From: Nocardioides sp. YIM 152315
GTDB lineage: Bacteria > Actinomycetota > Actinomycetes > Propionibacteriales > Nocardioidaceae
DNA length: 64,000 nt
Assembly: GCF_029210375.1 (NCBI RefSeq)
Contig: NZ_JARGER010000040.1
Coordinates: 1-64,000, forward strand
Reading direction: 5' to 3'
Shown here piece by piece: positions 16,801-23,880 of the stretch. Below the pieces are notes generated by a model that was not told the origin of the DNA, searched no databases, and was given only the letters and a program-made list of their open reading frames with translations. How positions within the stretch are numbered: position 1 is the stretch's first letter; every line of letters begins with the position of its first letter. A program made the position numbers and the translations under genes.

Positions 16801-17873
16801 GCGGCCTGACCTACGGGCTGCACCTCGTCGTCGGGGCCGCCCGGTGGGCCGACTTCCGCGCGGCGATGCGCGACCTCTTCGGCACCCGGCTCGAGCTGCG
16901 ACTCGGCGACCCGATGGACTCCGAGATCGACCGCAAGGTCGCCGCACTCGTGCCGACCGGTCGCCCCGGACGCGGCCTCGTGCAGGCCAAGCTGCACTTC
17001 CTGGCGGCACTGCCGCGCATCGACGGCGTGTCCGACGCCGACACGCTCGGGGACGGCGTCGAGGACCTGGTCAAGCAGGTCGGCTCGGCCTGGACCGGGC
17101 CGGCCGGTCCCAAGCTGCGGCTGCTGCCCGAGCAGATCTCGCTCGACGACGTGCGCGCCCAGGGGCAGGACCACACGCGCGGGCTCCTTCTCGGCGTCGC
17201 CGAGAAGGACCTCGGCCCGGTCGCGCTCGACGTGGAGGCCGAGCCCCACCTGCTCGTCTTCGGCGACGGTCGGTCCGGCAAGAGCAGCGTGCTTCGGGCG
17301 TACGCCGCCGAGGTGATGCGCACCCGCACCCCCCAGGACGCCCAGCTGGTCGTCGTCGACTACCGGCGCTCCCTGCTCGGCGAGATCCCCGACGAGTACC
17401 TCCTCAACTACCTCACGTCCGCTACCCAGGCCCAGCCCGCCCTGCGCGACCTCGCGGCGTACCTCGAGGGCCGGCTGCCCGGCCCCGACGTCACTCCCGA
17501 GCAGCTGCGCAACCGCTCGTGGTGGACCGGCGCGGAGGTCTTCGTGCTCGTCGACGACTACGACCTGGTCGCGACCCAGCAGGGCTCGCCGCTGCACGCG
17601 CTGGTGCCGCTGCTGCCGCAGGCCCGCGACGTCGGGCTCCACCTGGTCGTCGCGCGTCGGTCCGGTGGCGCCTCGCGCGCCCTCTACGAGCCGGTCGTCC
17701 AGTCGCTCCGGGATCTCGCCATGCCCGGCCTGCTGCTCTCGGGCAGCCCCGACGAGGGTCCGCTGCTCGGCAACCAGAAGCCGCTGCCGGCCCCGCCCGG
17801 CCGCGGCCGGCTCGTCACCCGTGACCGCGGGGTCGAGGTCGTGCAGATGGCCTGGCGGGAGCCGTCGCTGTAG
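13890..17873 (+). CDS. eccC: Type VII secretion ATPase EccC (fused EccCa-EccCb)
   Basis: The motor of the ESX system; it recognises substrates and drives export. The 1327-residue product has an N-terminal PEMPSGQLVLQ region, two TM segments within about residues 35-95, and three FtsK/SpoIIIE-type ATPase domains with Walker A motifs GATGSGKS (485), GGPRSGKS (840) and GDGRSGKS (1125). Only domain 1 has a full Walker B (IVVDEF); domain 2 has VVDG and domain 3 VDDY. The fused form is as in ESX systems other than ESX-1. The TTG start at 13890 is preferred because GGAGG stands eight bases before it and the family sequence begins there; ATG at 13851 or TTG at 13839 are alternatives. Divergent from the eccD-like gene across repeat copy A. 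Confidence 0.95.
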   Translation: MTTTLRGTRLDEPEMPSGQLVLQSPPQIEPNEGASGVLMNAIPMLGSLGSIVLVATMGRASGGRGFIAAGMFLFATLGFIIVQLDRQRKQRTQQVTGSRTEYLRYLANVRKLARDAAAQQRRALTWHHPEPASLPALAEERSRLWEHASADPDFLQVRYGVCAQPLALELVPPESTPIDQVDPAAASALHRLLVVHRLQPDLPASIDLRAFDRIEVCGPEEPARSLARSLICSATAFHAPEHLAVAVLASEPNLAHWDWIKWLPHAQSSRQSDAVGPMRMVSTSLADLAGLLPADLPDRPRFGADERPASPHLLLIIDGGELPPGNHVVPPDGLHGVTLVDLPARWDELEDPTRLRVQFDDEAAPDARGRHAILALRLREEPIRARADACPLATAEAFARRLTPLHTVAAGVVESSGEIAAPSDFMELLALGDVHSFDPGRAWRPRPARDRLRVPIGLGEGSALVHLDIKESAQQGMGPHGLVIGATGSGKSEFLRTLVLGLAMTHSPEQLNMVLVDFKGGATFAGMSDMPHVSAVITNLAQELTLVDRMQDALSGEMVRRQELLREAGNFASVRDYEKARASGDDLPPLPSLFIVVDEFSEMLSAKPEFIDLFVAIGRLGRSLGLHLLLASQRLEEGRLRGLESHLSYRVGLRTFSATESRAVLGVPDAYELPPDPGLGYLKPDPTTMMRFKAAYVSGPPSTKVHHVRRDEGGHVRGILPFTISEVQSLEIAEPEPEPIPAKPAPEDGESLFAVAVRHMVGHGPEAHQVWLPPLDAPDTLDQLMGDLAPTGRHGLVSDQWRRLGGLVVPLGTVDRPREQRRDTLTVDLSGAGGHAAVVGGPRSGKSTLLRTIVTSLSLTTTPLESQFYVLDFGGGTFAPFANLPHVAGVGTRAEPDVVRRIIAEVRGIVDRREAHFRAHTIDSIETYRSRRAAGRTDDGYGDVFLVVDGWSTLRADFDDLEAEIQQLATRGLTYGLHLVVGAARWADFRAAMRDLFGTRLELRLGDPMDSEIDRKVAALVPTGRPGRGLVQAKLHFLAALPRIDGVSDADTLGDGVEDLVKQVGSAWTGPAGPKLRLLPEQISLDDVRAQGQDHTRGLLLGVAEKDLGPVALDVEAEPHLLVFGDGRSGKSSVLRAYAAEVMRTRTPQDAQLVVVDYRRSLLGEIPDEYLLNYLTSATQAQPALRDLAAYLEGRLPGPDVTPEQLRNRSWWTGAEVFVLVDDYDLVATQQGSPLHALVPLLPQARDVGLHLVVARRSGGASRALYEPVVQSLRDLAMPGLLLSGSPDEGPLLGNQKPLPAPPGRGRLVTRDRGVEVVQMAWREPSL

Positions 17874-17879
17874 GGGGAC

Positions 17880-18329
17880 TCACACGTGGGTGTGCTCCCC
17901 CGGCCCCTTCACCTTCGTGCCCGGCAGGTCGGCGAGGTCGTAGGTGATCTCGAAGGTGCGCCGGTAGCCGGTGTGGGAGACGCGCCAGCCGTCGGACGTG
18001 CGCTGGTAGCGGTCGGAGTAGAAGGCCGCGCCCTCGAGCATGAACCGGAAGGCGGGGACGATCACCTTGTCCTGCAGGTACCACCGCGCCGAGGCGGTGT
18101 CGCCGTCGACGTCGATCTCCGGGTGGTGCACCTGGTGCATGGTCAGCATGCCGTCGCCGAGGTTGTCGCGCATGTAGGTCACCAGCGCGTCCCGGTCGTC
18201 GAAGACCAGCCCGTTGTAGTCGCCGGTCGCCTCGGGCAGGAAGCAGGCGGCGAAGCCGTCCCAGTCCTTGGTGTCCAGGGTGCGCAGGTAGCGGTACTTC
18301 AGCTGGCTGATCGCGGTGATGTCGTCCAC
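17880..18329 (-). CDS. SnoaL/NTF2-like domain protein
   Basis: A cytoplasmic alpha+beta cone-fold protein of the SnoaL-like/NTF2 superfamily, which includes hydroxylating and isomerising enzymes as well as proteins without known activity. Typical features are the N-terminal helix with DITAISQLKYRYLRTLDTKDW, and the strand pattern SARWYLQDKV and RTSDGWRVSHTGYRR. The GTG at 18329 (149 residues) matches the usual start of the family; a GTG at 18368 would add 13 residues. Neither has a good ribosome site. It converges on eccC with six bases between, and nothing ties it to secretion. Substrate unknown. Confidence 0.75.
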   Translation of the reverse strand: MDDITAISQLKYRYLRTLDTKDWDGFAACFLPEATGDYNGLVFDDRDALVTYMRDNLGDGMLTMHQVHHPEIDVDGDTASARWYLQDKVIVPAFRFMLEGAAFYSDRYQRTSDGWRVSHTGYRRTFEITYDLADLPGTKVKGPGEHTHV

Positions 18330-18505
18330 GAGAACCAGAACGTATTCCACTTCGGGCCGCAGCGGCACCCCGGGAACGTGTGACCTCGGCGTAACCCGGC
18401 GTCAACCTCCCGGCGATCTGAACGATCCAATCTGGTGCCGGCCGGTCGTTCCACCCACCGACGACCGCCACCGAGTCGACCACCACTCCCGACCAGGAGG
18501 CAGCA

Positions 18506-18673
18506 ATGGACCAGCACTCCCGCACCGACCGCGACACCGTCTTCGAGCAGCGCACGACGCTGCGCCTTCGGCACGCGGCCGCACTGACGTCGCTCCTCGA
18601 GGAGCGCACCGACCTGCGCGGCGTGCACGCGCTCGCCGACCACTTCGACGACGCCGTCCGCTGGTCGGCCTGA
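18506..18673 (+). CDS. Small 55-residue protein of unknown function
   Basis: A short frame with an excellent ribosome site (AGGAGG, five bases before the ATG), which is the main reason to believe it. The product is charged (MDQHSRTDRDTVFEQRTTLR at the start, DHFDDAVRWSA at the end), likely helical, with no signal or TM segment. It stands alone between divergent and unrelated neighbours: 137 bases after the NTF2-like gene start and 70 bases before a repeat element. I do not recognise a family. Confidence 0.6.
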   Translation: MDQHSRTDRDTVFEQRTTLRLRHAAALTSLLEERTDLRGVHALADHFDDAVRWSA

Positions 18674-18743
18674 GTCCGTCGTACGGCGTCACGCACGCCG
18701 CGTCCCACGACGACGCCGGCCCCCTGAGCCCGGATCGGGGCTC

Positions 18744-18904
18744 AGCCTGCATTCACCGATTGTCGGCGTCGCGAGCGTCACCAGGCGGGTGCGATGGCAA
18801 GGCGTCCGTCGCGAAGGCATACCGGGCGTCTTCCGAGCGGCGGCAACGAAGCCAGCGTGCCCGAATGGTGGCGCGCAGCAGGCGAGAATCGGTGAATGCA
18901 GGCT
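18744..18904. repeat. Divergent member of the 168-bp element family, copy B
   Basis: Ends are an 18-bp perfect inverted repeat (AGCCTGCATTCACCGATT). The core carries the family sequence in altered form: GCGATGGCAAGGCG, GGCATACCGGGCGTCTTCCG and CAACGAAGCCAGCGTGC. The end sequences differ wholly from those of copies A and C, while staying complementary to each other. A 7-bp hairpin (TGAGCCC) abuts the left end. Confidence 0.6.
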
Positions 18905-18917
18905 CAGGGGCCGTCGT

Positions 18918-18923
18918 TATAGT
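18918..18923 (+). promoter_or_regulatory. -10 box of the leaderless VapB-like gene
   Basis: TATAGT, six bases before the GTG at 18930 and 13 bases past the end of repeat copy B. No ribosome site is present. Confidence 0.55.
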
Positions 18924-18929
18924 CGCGGC

Positions 18930-19226
18930 GTGATCTTCAAGCGCGTCGGCGTCGGACGGCCGTACCCGGACCACGGGCTCTCCGCCCGGGCCTGGGCCGA
19001 CGTGCCGCCGCGTCAGGTGCGCCTCGACCAGCTGGTCACGACGAAGGACACCCTGCAGCTGGCCGCCCTGCTCGACGAGGACTCCACGTTCTACGGCGAC
19101 CTGTTCGCCCACGTCGTCGAGTGGCAGGGCGAGTACTACCTCGAGGACGGGCTGCACCGCGCGTTGCGCGCGGCACTGCAGCAGCGCCACGTCCTCCATG
19201 CCCGCGTGCACGCCCTGGAGGGCTGA
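18930..19226 (+). CDS. VapB-family antitoxin-like protein (orphan)
   Basis: A 98-residue protein starting VIFKRVGVGRPYPDHG and containing RQVRLDQLVTTKDTLQLAALL and HVVEWQGEYYLEDGLHRAL. I recall very similar actinobacterial proteins being annotated as type II toxin-antitoxin VapB-family, yet no PIN-domain toxin gene is next to it, so the annotation label may not reflect function. The conservation and lone position suggest a housekeeping role of another kind. GTG start from the leaderless promoter; its TGA overlaps the ATG of the next gene by one base. Confidence 0.75.
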   Translation: MIFKRVGVGRPYPDHGLSARAWADVPPRQVRLDQLVTTKDTLQLAALLDEDSTFYGDLFAHVVEWQGEYYLEDGLHRALRAALQQRHVLHARVHALEG

Positions 19227-19735
19227 TGGTGGACGCGGCCCGGACGACGATGACCCTGGCGGTCCTCGGCGCCCTGGTCCTCCTCGCCGCCGTCTGGGGC
19301 TGGAACGCGGCGACCGAGCCGCTGCCGGCCAAGGTCGACAGCGCGGTCTGCGTGGACACCGCGGTCGAGGCCGGGTCGCAGCTCTACCCGCAGCAGGTCA
19401 CGGTCAGCATCTACAACGGCGGCCGCCGCGACGGCCTGGCCGGCCGCACGATGCGGCTCTTCGTCGACGCGGGCTTCGCCGAGGGCACGTCGGGCAACGC
19501 GGCGTCGGCGAAGGTGCGCAAGGTCGCGATCTGGACCACCGAGCCCGAGAGCCCGGCGGTGCAGCTGGTCGCGGGCTACCTGCCCGACGACGCCGAGATC
19601 GAGCGGCGCGACGGCATCGGCGCCGGCATCACGATCGTCGTCGGCGACGACTACACCACCACGCGGCTCGCCAAGGGGGAGAAGTCGGTGGCCGTCGAGT
19701 CGGACACCGAGGTCTGCAGCCCGCCCGTGGGCTGA
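19226..19735 (+). CDS. Membrane-anchored LytR C-terminal domain protein
   Basis: A 169-residue protein with one N-terminal TM segment (about residues 7-25, MTLAVLGALVLLAAVWGW) and an extracytoplasmic LytR_C domain (VTVSIYNGGRRDGLAGRTMR through VQLVAGYLPDDAEIE). This domain is found at the end of LytR-CpsA-Psr ligases and alone in actinobacterial envelope proteins; no catalytic LCP domain is present here. Two cysteines (VCVDT and EVCSPP) may form a disulfide. It is translationally coupled to the VapB-like gene. Converges on the antiporter with two bases between stops. Confidence 0.8.
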   Translation: MVDAARTTMTLAVLGALVLLAAVWGWNAATEPLPAKVDSAVCVDTAVEAGSQLYPQQVTVSIYNGGRRDGLAGRTMRLFVDAGFAEGTSGNAASAKVRKVAIWTTEPESPAVQLVAGYLPDDAEIERRDGIGAGITIVVGDDYTTTRLAKGEKSVAVESDTEVCSPPVG

Positions 19736-19737
19736 GC

Positions 19738-21252
19738 TCACCGCGTCGTACGTCGTCCGCGGTCGCCGAGCCACTGGGCCAGCCGCCCGTGGTCACTGAC
19801 CTGACGCAGCCGCTCCTCGGTCTGCTCGCGCAGCTTGCGCGGCGTGACGACCAGCAGGTCGTCACCGTGGCGGAGCACGGTCCGGCGCTCGGGCACGAGC
19901 GTCTGATCCTCGCGGATCACCATCGACACCGAGGCTCCGGTCGGCAGCCGGAGCTCGCCGACCTCGACCCCGTGCATCTTCGAGACCGGGCTGATCGTCA
20001 CCTGGAGCAGGTCGGCCGCGATCCGCTCCAGCGGCGCCGCCTCCACGTCGAGACCGCGCGGCTCGGATCGACGCGAGACCTTGAGCACGCGGGCCACCAG
20101 GGGCAGCGTGGGCCCGGTGAGGACCGTGTAGATCACGACCATCACGAAGACGATGTCGAAGAGCCTCGCCGCGTCGTCGACGCCCTCGGCCAGCGGGATC
20201 GTCATCAGGACGATCGGTACCGCGCCGCGCAGGCCGGCCCACGAGATGAACGCCAGCTCGCGCCGCGGCAGCGGCTGGACCACCGAGCTGACCAGCACCG
20301 AGACCGGCCGCGCCACCAGCGTCAGGATCAGGCCGGCCAGCACCGCGATGCCCACGGTCTCCGGGGTGATCCGCCCCGGCGACAGCAGCAGCCCGAGCAT
20401 CACGAACAGCCCGATCTGGGCCAGCCACGCCACGCCCTCCGCGAACGAGCGGGTCGCCGCCCGGTGGGGCAGCTCCATGTTGCCGAGCACGAGCGCTCCG
20501 ATGTACACCGCGGCGAAGCCGGAGGCGTGCACGAACGACGAGACGCCGTAGCCCAGGAACGCCAGCGTCAGCACGGCGAGCGGGTAGAGGCCCGAGGACG
20601 GCAGCGCCGCGCGCCGCATCACCCAGGCGCCGCCGAACCCGGCGGCGAGGCCGATCGCGGTGCCGGCGGCCAGCTCGTAGCCGATGATCCCGAACATGCC
20701 GAGCACGCCGTGCTCGTCGGCGCCGCCGGTCGACACGAGGGTCACCAGGACGACGGTCGGGGCGTCGTTGAGACCCGACTCGGCCTCGAGCGAGCCGGTG
20801 AGCTTCTTCGGCAGCGGCACCACCCGGAGCACCGAGAACACGGCCGCGGCGTCGGTGGGCGAGGTGACCGCGCCCAGGATCACGGCGAGCTCCCACGGCA
20901 GTCCGAGCAGGTAGTGGGCGCCGAGCGCGACCAGGAGCACCGAGGTCGCGACCCCGACCGTCGCGAGCGAGACGCCGAGCCGGATCGAGGCGCGCATCTC
21001 CCGCCAGTTGGTGGTCAGACCACCCTCGGCGAGGATCACCGCGAGGGCCGCGAACCCGATCGCGTGCGCGAGCTCGGCGTCCTCGAACTCGATCCCGAGC
21101 CCGGACTCGCCGAGGGCGACGCCCATCAGGAGGTAGATCAGCAGGCTGGGGAGGCCGGCCTTCGAGGAGAGGCGCACGGCGAGGATCGCCAGGAGCGTGA
21201 CGGCCGACCCGATCAGCACGAACGTGTCGAGGTCATGCACGTCGAACGACAC
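19738..21252 (-). CDS. Potassium/proton antiporter, CPA1 type with TrkA-C domain
   Basis: Exchanges K+ (or Na+) for protons across the membrane. The 504-residue product has about 12 TM segments in the Na/H exchanger domain (residues 8-385), including the conserved region GAVTSPTDAAAVFSVL and the ESGLNDAPTVVL motif with the transport Asp. Residues from about 400 to 490 form a cytoplasmic TrkA-C regulatory domain (GVEVGELRLPTGASVSMVIRE), as in CvrA/NhaP2. Single gene, on its own promoter in the 88 bases shared with nothing else upstream but the redoxin gene end. Confidence 0.9.
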   Translation of the reverse strand: MSFDVHDLDTFVLIGSAVTLLAILAVRLSSKAGLPSLLIYLLMGVALGESGLGIEFEDAELAHAIGFAALAVILAEGGLTTNWREMRASIRLGVSLATVGVATSVLLVALGAHYLLGLPWELAVILGAVTSPTDAAAVFSVLRVVPLPKKLTGSLEAESGLNDAPTVVLVTLVSTGGADEHGVLGMFGIIGYELAAGTAIGLAAGFGGAWVMRRAALPSSGLYPLAVLTLAFLGYGVSSFVHASGFAAVYIGALVLGNMELPHRAATRSFAEGVAWLAQIGLFVMLGLLLSPGRITPETVGIAVLAGLILTLVARPVSVLVSSVVQPLPRRELAFISWAGLRGAVPIVLMTIPLAEGVDDAARLFDIVFVMVVIYTVLTGPTLPLVARVLKVSRRSEPRGLDVEAAPLERIAADLLQVTISPVSKMHGVEVGELRLPTGASVSMVIREDQTLVPERRTVLRHGDDLLVVTPRKLREQTEERLRQVSDHGRLAQWLGDRGRRTTR

Positions 21253-21340
21253 GTGTCACCTCGGCGATCGTCGGGGCGGCGGGACCGCAGTCTATCGGTG
21301 CGCCGACGACACCTCGCACCCGATCTCGCGCCGGCCGGCC

Positions 21341-22279
21341 TCACGTGGTCGGGGTGTACCCGGGGCGCCCGGCGGTGTCCCACTCCTCCCAGAACGACGT
21401 GAACTCCTCGCCGAGGAACGGGTCGCCACCCGTCATCGCGATCCCGCCGCGGCGTACGGTCCAGTCCCATGGCGCGAGCTCCTGGGCCCGCGCGAGCTGC
21501 GCGAGTGCCCGGTCACCGCGGCCGGCCCGCTGGTGGTGCGCGGCGATCCGGCGGTGCGCGAGCGCGCGCTGCTCGTCGTCGGTGCGCCGCGGACCATCGG
21601 CGCCCGCGCTCTTCGGGAGCACGCCGTCGCGCACCCACGCGCGGAGCAGGTCGTGGTGCTGGTCGGCGCCGATCCTCGTGAACTCCACGAACTGGTCGTC
21701 GCCCGGCGCGATGGTCGGCGGCTTGACGATGCGGTCGTGCTCGTCGACCCAGACGACCGACGGCACGTTGGTGATGCCGTACCGCTCGGCGGTGACGTGC
21801 GCGGTGTCGACGGCGACGGGGTACGTCGGGGAGGCCGCCTCGATCCACGGCCGCGCGTGCTCGGGATCGGCGTCGAGCGCGACCGAGAAGAGCCGGAGAC
21901 CCGCACCGGCGAGCTCGTCCTGGAGTCGCTGCCAGCCGCCGAGCTCGTGGCGGCAGCCGCACCACGACGCCCAGGTGACCAGCACCCGCTTGCTGCCGGA
22001 GAGGTCGTCGAAGGACACGGGGTCGCCGTCCACGTCGGGCAGCGTCAGCGACGGTGCGCGACCGTCGTCCGCTCGACGGTGTGTCTCTGCCGACGGCGCG
22101 ATGGCGACGACGCTCTCCTCCTCGCCGGCGTCCCTGGCCAGCACGTAGCCGGCCCGCTCCGCCCACGCCTCGAGGTCGTCCGGCCCGGCCTGCGGGACAC
22201 AGACGTCTCCCCAGCACAGGCCGACGTCCTTGGCCACGACCTCGTGCGCGCGACCGTCGGCGTCGATCAGGGTCAGCAC
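21341..22279 (-). CDS. Redoxin/thioredoxin-fold protein with a CGC active site
   Basis: A 312-residue cytoplasmic protein with a TlpA/ResA-like redoxin domain (about residues 72-215), then a short helical tail. Canonical members have WCxPC; here the site reads TWASWCGCRHEL, so the two cysteines (107 and 109) are one residue apart. A second Cys pair, LCWGDVC (22 and 27), lies near the N-terminus. The domain ends with the cis-Pro region YGITNVPSVVWVDE. GTG at 22279 is chosen because a longer start would overlap the divergent neighbour. A KstR-type box stands in the 46 bases between them, so both may answer to steroid-like compounds. Function beyond a redox or scaffold role is unknown. Confidence 0.7.
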   Translation of the reverse strand: MLTLIDADGRAHEVVAKDVGLCWGDVCVPQAGPDDLEAWAERAGYVLARDAGEEESVVAIAPSAETHRRADDGRAPSLTLPDVDGDPVSFDDLSGSKRVLVTWASWCGCRHELGGWQRLQDELAGAGLRLFSVALDADPEHARPWIEAASPTYPVAVDTAHVTAERYGITNVPSVVWVDEHDRIVKPPTIAPGDDQFVEFTRIGADQHHDLLRAWVRDGVLPKSAGADGPRRTDDEQRALAHRRIAAHHQRAGRGDRALAQLARAQELAPWDWTVRRGGIAMTGGDPFLGEEFTSFWEEWDTAGRPGYTPTT

Positions 22280-22300
22280 GCGGCCAGCATCGCATGCAAC

Positions 22301-22314
22301 TGGAACTTGTTCTA
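22301..22314. promoter_or_regulatory. KstR-type operator
   Basis: TGGAACTTGTTCTA fits the consensus TnnAACnnGTTnnA of the TetR-family cholesterol regulator KstR at every fixed base. It lies between divergent gene starts and overlaps the -10 box of the FAD gene, a position suited to repression. Confidence 0.55.
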
Positions 22315-22318
22315 GATT
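22313..22318 (+). promoter_or_regulatory. -10 box of the leaderless FAD-dehydrogenase gene
   Basis: TAGATT, seven bases before the ATG at 22326, overlapping the operator by two bases. Confidence 0.5.
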
Positions 22319-22325
22319 TGGTCGC

Positions 22326-23792
22326 ATGAGCGGCACCGCGATCCCCGACGTCCTTCCTGCCTCCGTGCTCGACGGGGCGCCGTCGTACGACGTGGTCGTC
22401 GTGGGCTTCGGCATCGCCGGCGGCTGCGCCGCGCTGGAGGCGGCGCGGGCCGGGGCGCGGGTGCTGCTGCTCGAGCGGGCGGCGGTGCACGGCGGCACGT
22501 CGTCGATGTCGGGCGGCCACTTCTACCTCGGCGGCGGCACCGCCGTGCAGCAGGCGACCGGCTGGGAGGATTCTCCGGACGAGATGTACGCCTACCTGGT
22601 CGCGGTCTCGAAGGACCCCGAGCACGAGAAGATCCGGGCCTACTGCGACGGGTCGGTGGAGCACTTCGGGTGGCTGGAGGCGCTGGGCTTCGAGTTCGAG
22701 CGCTCCTACTACCCCGAGAAGGCGGTGATCCAGCCCGGCACCGAGGGGCTGATGTTCACCGGCAACGAGAAGGTGTGGCCCTTTGCGCAGCAGGCGGTGC
22801 CCGCGCCCCGGGGCCACAAGGTGCCGGTCCCGGGCGACACCGAGGGCACGAAGATGGTGATGGACCTGCTGCGGGCGCGGGTCGAGGAGGCCGGCGTCGA
22901 GGTCCGCTACGAGACCGGCGCCACCAACCTGGTCGCCTCGTCCTCCGGGGCGGTGGTCGGGCTCGCGTGGCGCTCCTTCGACACCACCGGCGTGCTCGCC
23001 GCCTCGGCCGTCGTCGTCGCCGCGGGGGGCTTCGTGATGAACCGCGACATGGTCGCGGCGTACACGCCCGCGCTCGCCGAGAAGCCCTTCACGCTCGGCT
23101 CGACGTACGACGACGGGCTCGGCATCAGGCTCGGCGCCTCGGCCGGCGCGGAGCTCAAGTACATGGACGAGCCGTTCATCACCGCGCCGTTCTACCCGCC
23201 GTCCTCGCTGATGACCGGGTTCATCGTCAACAACCTCGGCGAGCGGTTCGTCGCCGAGGACTGCTACCACTCCCGGACCTCGCAGCTCGTGATGGAGCAG
23301 CCCGACCACGCGGCGTACCTCGTCGTCGACAGCGAGCACGTCGAGTACCCGAGGTTCCCGCTGGTGCCGCTGCTCGATGGCTTCGAGACGATCTCGGAGC
23401 TGGAGTCCTCGCTGGGCCTCCCGGCCGGGTCGGTCGCGACGACGCTGGAGCGCTACAACAAGATGGCGGCCGCCGGGGAGGACCTCGACCTCCACAAGGC
23501 ACCCCAGTGGCTCGCCCCGCAGGACACCGGACCGTGGGCGGTCTTCGACCTCCGGCTCGGGCACGCGATGTACGCCGGATTCACCCTCGGCGGCATCCGG
23601 GTGTCGGTGGACGGCGAGGCGCTGCGTCCCGACGAGTCGATCATCCCCGGCCTGTACGCCGCCGGCGCCTGCGCGTCCAACATCGCCCAGGACGGCAAGG
23701 GCTACTGCTCCGGCACCCAACTCGGCGAGGGGTCGTTCTTCGGGCGACGGGCTGGGCGACACGCGGCGTCGGTTTCCCCGGCTCACCGGTGA
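22326..23792 (+). CDS. FAD-dependent dehydrogenase, 3-ketosteroid delta-1-dehydrogenase-like
   Basis: A flavoprotein of the succinate-dehydrogenase/KstD superfamily. The 488-residue product has the Rossmann motif VVVVGFGIAGG (residues 23-33), a middle substrate domain, and the C-terminal FAD contacts GLYAAGACASNIAQDGKGY. Relatives remove hydrogen from ring A of 3-ketosteroids or from comparable enoate substrates; the exact substrate cannot be read here. The KstR-type box at its promoter supports a steroid or sterol-side-chain link. No other steroid genes lie nearby, so it may be an outlying member of that regulon. Its TGA lies within a hairpin. Confidence 0.75.
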   Translation: MSGTAIPDVLPASVLDGAPSYDVVVVGFGIAGGCAALEAARAGARVLLLERAAVHGGTSSMSGGHFYLGGGTAVQQATGWEDSPDEMYAYLVAVSKDPEHEKIRAYCDGSVEHFGWLEALGFEFERSYYPEKAVIQPGTEGLMFTGNEKVWPFAQQAVPAPRGHKVPVPGDTEGTKMVMDLLRARVEEAGVEVRYETGATNLVASSSGAVVGLAWRSFDTTGVLAASAVVVAAGGFVMNRDMVAAYTPALAEKPFTLGSTYDDGLGIRLGASAGAELKYMDEPFITAPFYPPSSLMTGFIVNNLGERFVAEDCYHSRTSQLVMEQPDHAAYLVVDSEHVEYPRFPLVPLLDGFETISELESSLGLPAGSVATTLERYNKMAAAGEDLDLHKAPQWLAPQDTGPWAVFDLRLGHAMYAGFTLGGIRVSVDGEALRPDESIIPGLYAAGACASNIAQDGKGYCSGTQLGEGSFFGRRAGRHAASVSPAHR

Positions 23793-23795
23793 AAC
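23772..23795 (+). terminator. Hairpin over the stop of the FAD gene
   Basis: GTTTCCCCGG pairs with CCGGTGAAAC (nine of ten bases) with a four-base loop; the stop TGA is in the right arm. The string GGTTTCCCCGG occurs again at 23832-23842 before a short CCGG-rich palindrome, making a second weak hairpin. Confidence 0.4.
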
Positions 23796-23880
23796 TGTCA
23801 CTGTTGGGCCGAAGTTTCGGGGCAGAACGTCAGGTTTCCCCGGTCCACCGGGGGTTCCTGCACCGCCGTACGCTCGCCCC

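Noticed and set aside
13616..17824. A 1402-codon open frame on plus overlapping eccC
   Set aside because: It is a frame shadow of eccC: Arg/Pro/Ala-rich, no family motif, and eccC has three Walker motifs and family N-terminus in its own frame.
18930..19226. A complete toxin-antitoxin module
   Set aside because: No PIN-domain or other toxin gene is adjacent; the next gene is a LytR_C membrane protein.
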